This document shows, piece by piece, positions 57,501 through 64,000 of a DNA stretch of 64,000 nt. Numbering within the stretch: position 1 is the first letter of the stretch; every line of letters begins with the position of its first letter. The DNA comes from Tubulanus polymorphus. Its lineage: Eukaryota; Nemertea; Palaeonemertea; Tubulaniformes; Tubulanidae. The translations under genes were made by a program, and so were the position numbers. Location of the stretch: contig NC_134029.1 in the NCBI RefSeq assembly GCF_964204645.1, positions 18,372,450-18,436,449 on the forward strand, given 5' to 3'. Under the pieces are notes generated by a model. The model did no database searches, was not told the DNA's origin, and saw only the letters and a program-made list of their open reading frames with translations.

Positions 57501-60500
57501 ACGTAGTTGTATTCGAGGTGGTTGTTGTTGACGCTGTTGTCCTTGTTGCCGAACTGGCAGTTATCGGTGTTGACGTACGCGTGCGACCGGCCGGATTGCG
57601 GCTTGCCCGGCGCCGGCGGAGACTGCGCGAGCAGCGGGTTGTGCACACGCATCGACTTCGGGAAATCGTAAAGCGAGTTTTCATCCATCGATGACGTGAA
57701 CACGCCGCCGACCGGTGGCGACGTGCTCAATGGACTGTGGTTGCCATGGTAGCCGCTGTTTTCCGGGTGCGATTTACTGTTGCTCGGCAGATTACCGTAG
57801 ACGGGTTGGAAACCGCCCGCCGATGTCGACCGTGGCCGGTGATTGACAGACGGTCGAACCGGACGCGGAGGGGGCATGTCCGACGATTGCGAATTGCTCG
57901 AATTGCGCAGAGACTGACTTCGACGCGGCGGCGGAACGTCGTAGACGTCGTCGTCGCCTACGCTCGTACGGAACGCCAACTGCGCCATATTTTGCGCGAG
58001 TTCAGCGTCGGCGTATCGATGTGGCGGCACGTCGTAAAAATCCTGCTCGCCGGAATCAGACACGCGTCGGAATCGATGCGTCGGCGGCACGTCGTAGAAA
58101 TCCTGTTCGCTGTTGCGCGCGCCGCCGATCGGGGGCGGCGGGGGCGGCTCGTCCGGTATCGATGTCAAACTCTGACGATGCGGCGCGCTGATACACTGAT
58201 CCAGCGGAATATACGGTCTATCGAACGAATGATCGCGACTGTTCATCAACGTGGCACGCGGACGAGGTACGGGCACCGGCGGCACGTCGTCGTCGTCGTA
58301 GTCGTGCTCCGTCGGATCTGGCGTGTATGGATTACTTGCTCCACCTAGACCGACCTGGTGACCACTCGATACGGTAGAAGTAGCCGTATTCTGCTGACTG
58401 ACAGCAGTATGGAAGCTAGCTAATGTACTCGTCGGGCTCGGTGATGTAGTCAGAGGCATTTCCATATCGACTACAATGAAAGAGAAACAAACATCATTCA
58501 TTATCTACTGAATCAACAGATTTCATCAACCCTTTCAAAGTGTCTACACCGTAGTGCGGTGTATCAATTGGTGATGGTATCGGTGATCGGCTAGTACATC
58601 GCATCACTGTATTGACATTATTACTAATTAGTTTTCATCTCTATTGAAAGATAACAGCACCTGTCAAACATAGCGAAATGTTAGTCACTCACGATACACC
58701 GCACTGCAGTGTATAAGCATTATAGTGGTATCCCCATTATTCAACACAATGGGGAGAAATTTTTCAAATCATCTCCAATGAGACCCCTTTTTTTGGACGG
58801 GCCTGGGAATAAATTTTGTTGTTTTTACAGCAAAAGTGGCCCATACTCTTTTATGACCTCCGAAGTCTCCATACAAAATCTTCAGTTGGCTCCACTGGAA
58901 TTCCGAATCACATCACCTCGACAGAGAGGAGGTTTCGGACTCTCCAAACAACCGATAATAGAGTATGATTGGAGCCAAACGGATTCTCAGATCTGATAAA
59001 AGAGTACACCCCTTGAGTCAGATGGTCAGAGTTGACCAGTGGATAGTCTCTCCTATGGTAGCTTCTCATTTTGTTGTATGGTACATGTATACAAACTTGC
59101 ATATACATAGTTTCAATTATATATCTATTCTCACAATAAACTTAAATGTCAACAATTCCTTCAGGATTTTGATATTTTTCATCATATTATCTTTCAGCGA
59201 CATGAAGACAGTGAGGTAACTGATATAACAACATCAAAAGAGAATTGGCCCACCTGGAGATGGAATAAGCAATTATATGACAACTATACCCATCGTTCAC
59301 ATGTATATGGTACATGTATATGAGTGACAGCCTGACAGCTGACGTTGCTCTCTGCTGTTTCGTCCTCAAATTTCTTAATTTTCATAAATTTACTAAACTC
59401 ATAGAAATTCTTCATCTATATATCTAATGAAAGCTTTTGACTGAACGGGTCAAGCAAACAAGTCCTCCTTCCCATGAAAATTAAACCAATGATGTAGAGA
59501 GAATCCCACAATAATAACGGAAAACAGTCTGAAAATGTAACTGGAGCTAGTGGTTTATTCGACGTTTCGACTATATTGTAATAGTCATCTTCAGGAATAC
59601 GTTGAATAAACTACTAGCTCCAGTTACATTTTCAGACTGCTTTTTGTTATCATAGTGGGATTCAATCTACATTATCGTCTCAACACGGATATAGCGTCTC
59701 TTCAATTCAATAGTGTTCATTCAATAATCCCAAGTTACGTTTCAATCCATTCATAACTGTAGGACAGGTAACAATTAAAGAAATGTCGAATAAATAACAA
59801 TGAAAATAAGAGGCTCATTAGCCTTGACACTTCGATACTGATGTCATAAATTGAAGGAGGTGTATGTACCGAAGAGTGCTCTTAGCATTGGCTGATATGA
59901 TATAATATTTTCAGAGGGAAACCATTAACAATTTTTTTTCACTTTTTCAACTTAAGTTGACAGTGGATCTTTTTTCCTACGATTCATGCTAAACATGATT
60001 TAATTGAATTTGGTTGGTTTGCTGAATTAGATGATACTGATTCGATTCTTTTTTTTGGGGTGAAATTGAATTGAATTCACAGATCTCTGCAACTTCCGAG
60101 ATTTAATCTAATCTATTTGAATATTGGTACTGCATAAAACTCAAGCTGCACCTACTGGAGTGTGTTACTCGACTAGAGATATGGCTTAATCATGTCACAG
60201 GGTTCAGAAAGATCAACAGGTAAAACAGTGCAAGCTGCCACCAGTTCATACCAAACCTACGAACAATCATCTCAACAATGAGATGATTGCACGTAGCACA
60301 AACTGATGTAGTCATCCGCATCTTTACGAAGAACACAAAAATAGGCTGATGCACATAGATATTTTCGCTACTTTGAAATATCCTTTTTTTTAGAAAAAAA
60401 AAACCGAAATGTCTGTATTCACAAAAGTCTGATTAATGAAGAAAATACCTCATGAAATGATTTCCTGATTTAAAGATTATAAAGGTTTCGATTTTACATA

Positions 60501-61458
60501 AGTACATAAGTACCGGGTAGAGGATCGGACTTCTTTTTTATTGATTTTAGGGTGACACATTTACGTGAGTACTGGTAATATTAGTCAGTAGCTTAGGGGA
60601 CTATGTTACCGAGGCTAAAAATAAATACCCTTGGGGGCACAAATCCTTGAACTGCCTGTATTTTGACATAGAACAAACATGCCAAATATGGAATTGATAT
60701 GTTAAAAACGGCTAGATCAGTAGCTATTCATAGAAATAATGGCCCCACCACTAAGGGAACACTTAAAGCATCAAATCTTCAAACCAACAATGCAACTTTG
60801 TAGCTGCTACTGATAGAAGACTCGTAGTCATAGCGATTGATAGAAAAACCAGCCCTAGGGCACCCCCGAGTCAAACAAAAAGAGCCATGTTAGATCCATA
60901 CCAAATTTGGTAATGATAGCATTGCGGTGTAGATGCACTGAAAGGGTTAAAGGGGTCCACCTTGTTTTAGTCCTTGGCCCATCGAACATCTATAGAATAT
61001 TTGGCTACAGCGATTCATAGAAATATGGGTCACATGCCAAAAACCCCTCTGGGAGTCAAATCCAAAAACGCCTACATATTCTCGAAGCCCTTGATCCATA
61101 TGATACTCGTACAAAATTCAGTAGCGATGCAATTGAAATTGTACGATTAGGAGTGAATCATAGAAATACTGGCCTTGCTCCATAGGGACAGCCCTTAGGG
61201 ATCAAATACAACAAATAGCTCTATATTGTTTTAGGCCTTGGCCCACATATCGTTGGTATCAAGTTTCATCTTGTTGATCCTATGAAAATTGCAGGACTAG
61301 TAGCAATTCATAGAGATATGGGCCCCAGCCCAAGGGCACCCCCAGGGGATCAAATACAAAAAAGCTCTATATCGTTAGATGTCTCGGCCCACAGATCATT
61401 GGTACGGTACCAAGTTCAAATCTATTAGCAGGACAAGGGACAAGTAGCAATTTAAATA

Positions 61459-61538
<80 letters not shown>

Positions 61539-62798
61539 TACCTGTAAACCTTCAGGCACTAGAGTGAATTGAAATGAATAACACAGCGCACAATCAAAAA
61601 TGGCCTATTTGTCGAATAATAAGCTGAATTCAGCATCTATTCTTAGCGGTATAATTTGTCTTGAAATAATAACAAAAAGTTGTTTTTTTTTATAGACCAT
61701 TTCCATGGTAACAGTCAGACGGAGAACAATTATAGCCGAGACATTCGCCGAATCGTTCGGACTCGGCAACCGGCTTTATTTCGAAAACACAGCGGCGGAC
61801 ACGTCGCCGTTGAAAAATGTCGTTCGTATAATTATATCTCAGAGACGAAAGAAACAGCACACAGGATGCCCAAGATTTAAAAATGAAACTGATTGCATGA
61901 ATGCAGAATTAGGGGACGCAATATCAGATTTCCAAAACAGAGTGAGAGCAATATCTAATTAAGCCGAAACTCGCTCGAGGCCCGCAAAATGTTACAGGGT
62001 ATGAGAATGCTTCTTTCTTTTTTAATCAAATAACTCTTTATCAGATAGGAAAGATAACAAAGATAAACATGACATACCCAGCGCTGCATGGCACATTTTA
62101 GGCATGTTGTGGGATGAGAATGCTGATAATCCGACGGGCAAGGACTGACAAAGACCGCTGCGCTATCGGGTTCACACTTACCTACGTTTCTCCTAAAAAC
62201 TTCGATTTCTGCCTGACTACTGATGAGGGAGGTTCGGAAATCAAAATCAATAACTTTCGACCCCCAAAAAAACTTCGGTATCAAAATTTCGATATTTTCG
62301 GCCAGTAGCCACTTTTAATCAAATCTAATCATCAGTTTTGACTGGTGATCACTCACATTCTTTCCCCCCCCCCTACCCACACATGATATCTCTCCAGACA
62401 TGTAAGATCTGAAAAACCCAAATCTCTGAAATATCTCGACAGCCAAAAATGCTGGAAGCCCCACGGAAAACCGGAAAACTCTCATCCGCGCGTTACTTAC
62501 ATTCCGGTTCGGGAGTCAAGCCGCAGGCCGTGCAAAGATATTCCACCCAATTGTTCATCGTTTCCTCGCGATCGGCGGCTAGATAGTAAATCCGATCCTT
62601 GCGTTTGTATTTCGTCTTTATCGCGAACACATAGTTATATTGATTCGAATCTAGCGATGATATGATGCGTTCCGTCTGGTCCAAGTCGACGCTGCCGTAG
62701 TGGCGTTTACGTTGTTCGTTGTCGAAATAGTCCAACTGCAAATCGCCGAACAGACTTCCCTTCGGTTTGAACAGCACGAAGTAACGTCGTCGCCATTT
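54552..62798 (-). CDS. GAB-like: GAB-family (Grb2-associated binder) docking protein, 5' end outside window
   Basis: Exons in transcript order: 62501-62798, 57280-58470, 56868-56958, 55969-56077, 54552-54809, all GT-AG and in phase; 648 residues visible. The first visible exon is a PH domain lacking its first strand (WRRRYFVLF ... IYYLAADREETMNNWVEYL); the missing start must lie in an exon not identified here. The large exon is disordered, Pro-rich (PPPPPPIGG, RVTPPPIPARPG) and rich in SH2-target tyrosines: three YDVPP, YVNT, YQNM. Exon 3 adds TYDVF. The last exon has YIDLDL and YKEIDFIRTTAL, corresponding to the paired C-terminal SHP2-binding tyrosines of GAB/DOS proteins. Role: membrane-bound scaffold that recruits Grb2, Crk, PI3K and SHP2 to receptor tyrosine kinases. 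Coding exons are CpG-rich. The intron after the PH exon holds many repeats. Confidence 0.92.
56137..56479. mobile_element. MITE with TAT target duplication, in a GAB-like intron
   Basis: Ends AGCCGCGATCACAC and TGTGATCGCGGCT, flanked by TAT on both sides (56134-56136, 56480-56482). The longest copy of the family, with repeated CCAAATTTGGCC-like palindromes inside. Confidence 0.88.
56505..56690 (+). mobile_element. tRNA-derived SINE with conserved central domain
   Basis: The head GTGTGGCCGAGTGGTTAGAG (A box) and GGTTTGAACCC (B box) is tRNA-like. The following part has CCTTGGCCAAGACACTTATC and CATCCAGGAGTAAATGGGTA, which resembles the deeply conserved Nin-type SINE domain found in many marine animals (recognised from memory, unverified). 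The short ATTATT tail at 56695 fits a SINE end. Confidence 0.7.
58529..58738. mobile_element. piggyBac-like MITE relic, right end lost
   Basis: Starts AACCCTTTCAAAGTGTCTAC, and has ACACCGTAGTGCGGTGTA near the left and ACACCGCACTGCAGTGTA near the right, as in 51583-52464. It lacks the terminal GCACTGAAAGGG. Confidence 0.65.
59526..59639 (-). ncRNA. Hammerhead-ribozyme-like inverted repeat
   Basis: The outer arms CAGTCTGAAAATGTAACTGG (and onward) are inverted over about 38 bp on both sides. Between them, on the minus strand, is CTGAAGA, a GACTAT/ATAGTC stem, then GAAAC-GTC. The base-paired ATTC and GAAT lie directly outside, where stem I of a hammerhead would be. CTGANGA, GAAA and the GTC cleavage triplet are the conserved core. 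An extra U before stem II departs from the consensus. Such motifs are known in Penelope-like retroelements and retrozymes, so this may be a fragment of one. Activity is unproven. Confidence 0.5.
60560..61440. repeat. Degenerate tandem repeat, about 150-165 bp unit
   Basis: About six diverged copies of a unit containing AGCAATTCATAGA(A/G)ATA, GGCC..AGGG, GATCAAATACAAAAA and TTGGCCCA(C/T). It lies in the GAB-like intron and ends just before the (AT)n tract. Not coding. Confidence 0.7.
60920..60952. mobile_element. Solo right end of a piggyBac-like MITE
   Basis: GCATTGCGGTGTAGATGCAC followed by TGAAAGGGTTAA matches the right terminus of 51583-52464, including the TTAA. Confidence 0.6.
61455..61537. 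repeat. (AT)n microsatellite
   Basis: An almost uninterrupted AT dinucleotide run of about 80 bp. Confidence 0.95.
61705..61962 (+). CDS. CpG-rich 85-aa ORF inside GAB-like intron, status uncertain
   Basis: The first half (61705-61870) is CpG-rich, as are the true exons in this part of the window, and the frame uses C or G at many third positions. A good acceptor (TTTTTTTTATAG) precedes it and a GTGAGA donor follows at about 61939. It could be an exon of a plus-strand gene nested in the GAB-like intron, or a fragment of a retrocopy. No domain is recognised; the last third is AT-rich. Confidence 0.25.
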   Translation: MVTVRRRTIIAETFAESFGLGNRLYFENTAADTSPLKNVVRIIISQRRKKQHTGCPRFKNETDCMNAELGDAISDFQNRVRAISN

Positions 62799-64000
62799 CT
62801 GGAAGATTAAAGAGGTTACAAACATAAAATATTAGATATCGGGACATCTCGCTATAGGTACAGGTTGACCTGACGCGTAATAGAAACCAGAGACATTGAA
62901 ACTCGTGCGGTTAGCTCAGTTGGTTGAGAGGAGGACTGGGAACCAAGAGGTCCCTAATTCGAAACCATCATTGGCGTTGGCTGTCAATACAAACATGGAC
63001 TAAGTTCCGCTAACTTAAACAGGTTTAAAGGCCCCGGCCATCTCTTAAGACCCACTAGGTTTACACTGATACTTGCAGTTTAGACGTAAAACCTTGAGCA
63101 ATCATTCAACGATTAACTCCAATGATTACTCCAAGGTAGAACTCTAATAAACAACTCTAAACAATCATAGAACCTGTCATGATCTACAACACTGGGTGAG
63201 TTGCTCAAAAGTTGGTCTAAAAATAACTGGCAGATAAAAACCATACTAACGATTAAGTTATGATTGTCACTATTTCAACTATCCCCTGGTTAACTCTAAC
63301 CATCAACCTTCGAGCAACTGGCAGCTGATTGTGGTTACAAACTATGCATAGGTACAAATATACAGTACGTTAAATAGACAAATTGTGTAAAATTCAATAT
63401 TTTACTCCTCCTGGTGGTGAGAATGAAAAATAGGTAGCATCAAATCCACACGAGCAGATGTATCCTGATTAAAGTGCTTACTAAGTTGATATTTTCCTTG
63501 AGACACATTTTTCAATCTATGAATGAGCACTGATGAGACTTTTAGATGGCCATTGATTGCGTAATAACTGATTCGAAAAAACCCCTGTCTGCTATGTTTA
63601 AGATCCTATCCAAAAGTACTCCCATTTCGACAAACTATACAGAAGCTAGAGGCCTAAGAATTCTGGCCAAAATCAACCATTTTAGGCACAAAAAGGCCAT
63701 TTCATACTTAAATCATTAATTCCACTGCCATTCGTAACACTGCGATAAACATCTGAACTGACCACGCAATATTTGTCGAGTACCCATCCCACACTGTGCC
63801 TGAGTGAGCACCGTACGATGATAGGCTAGTAGATAAACGCCCTAGAACTTTATCAGAAGTAATAACCAAATAATAGCTGTCACTTACATATACTCCCACA
63901 CGAACTGTGCATAATTCAGTCAATAATGAGTTCACTTTATACACATTTAATAACTTCAGCAGGTAACCGCAGCTAGGGGTCATCACCTTTCTTACACATC
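62799..64000. other. Intron or upstream flank of the GAB-like gene
   Basis: The missing first exon (start of the PH domain) is not recognisable here. Apart from the SINE at 62905 I see nothing supportable. Confidence 0.4.
62905..62975 (+). mobile_element. tRNA-derived SINE fragment
   Basis: A box GGTTAGCTCAGTTGGTTGAG and, at tRNA distance, the degraded B box AATTCGAAACC. The acceptor stem does not close, so it is not a tRNA gene. Confidence 0.55.

Noticed and set aside
57392-58348. Plus-strand ORFs of 100-203 codons rich in Arg and Val
   Set aside because: Antisense to the CpG-rich large exon of the GAB-like gene, whose protein motifs are clear.

Overview
This window is nuclear DNA of an animal, most likely a marine spiralian invertebrate (mollusc, annelid or nemertean grade). 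The genes have canonical GT-AG introns. They include a GAB-type docking protein, a RAI14-type ankyrin/coiled-coil protein and a mitochondrial seryl-tRNA synthetase, none of which occurs in prokaryotes. Non-coding DNA is AT-rich and packed with small DNA transposons, tRNA-derived SINEs and satellites. The phylum is inferred from general character, not from a search.

Layout. 1-2.6 kb: intergenic DNA, a MITE and a GPCR relic. 2.6-26.5 kb: a cluster of intronless rhodopsin-like receptor genes with four intact copies (8385-9371 +, 16790-17803 +, 23383-24366 +, 25472-26482 -), one copy with a single nonsense codon (20760-21746), one 5'-deleted copy (2616-3154) and several shorter relics. The cluster surrounds an 18-exon secreted ADAMTS-like metalloprotease with three C-terminal ShK-like domains (10068-15964). 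It is also interrupted by two very AT-rich foreign-looking segments. The first, 3540-7480, is a decayed tract with broken minus-strand ORFs and three 545-bp tandem repeats. The second, 18370-19758, is a compact element with 73-bp terminal inverted repeats, a 29-bp perfect hairpin at its left end, a zinc-finger ORF and a broken HNH endonuclease of a type common in giant DNA viruses. 28.5-40.6 kb: a RAI14-like gene on the minus strand, 18 coding exons and 2114 codons, with one 4.7-kb coiled-coil exon. 43.1-44.8 kb: a foldback element filled with a 90-bp satellite. 46.1-47.5 kb: intronless mitochondrial SARS2. 51.6-56.7 kb: nested MITEs and a SINE. 54.5 kb to beyond 62.8 kb: a GAB-family docking-protein gene on the minus strand whose first exon(s) are not in the window.

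How the parts fit. The receptors are recent duplicates that kept their 5' and 3' flanks, so whole transcription units were copied. The AT-rich insertions, the duplicated metalloprotease exon and the palindromic arrays lie between receptor copies, so the first 25 kb looks like a young, unstable accessory region. The right-hand 35 kb holds conserved single-copy genes separated by repeat-laden DNA. The observation most worth checking is the hairpin-ended, HNH-encoding element at 18.4-19.8 kb and its possible kinship with the AT-rich tract at 3.5-7.5 kb.
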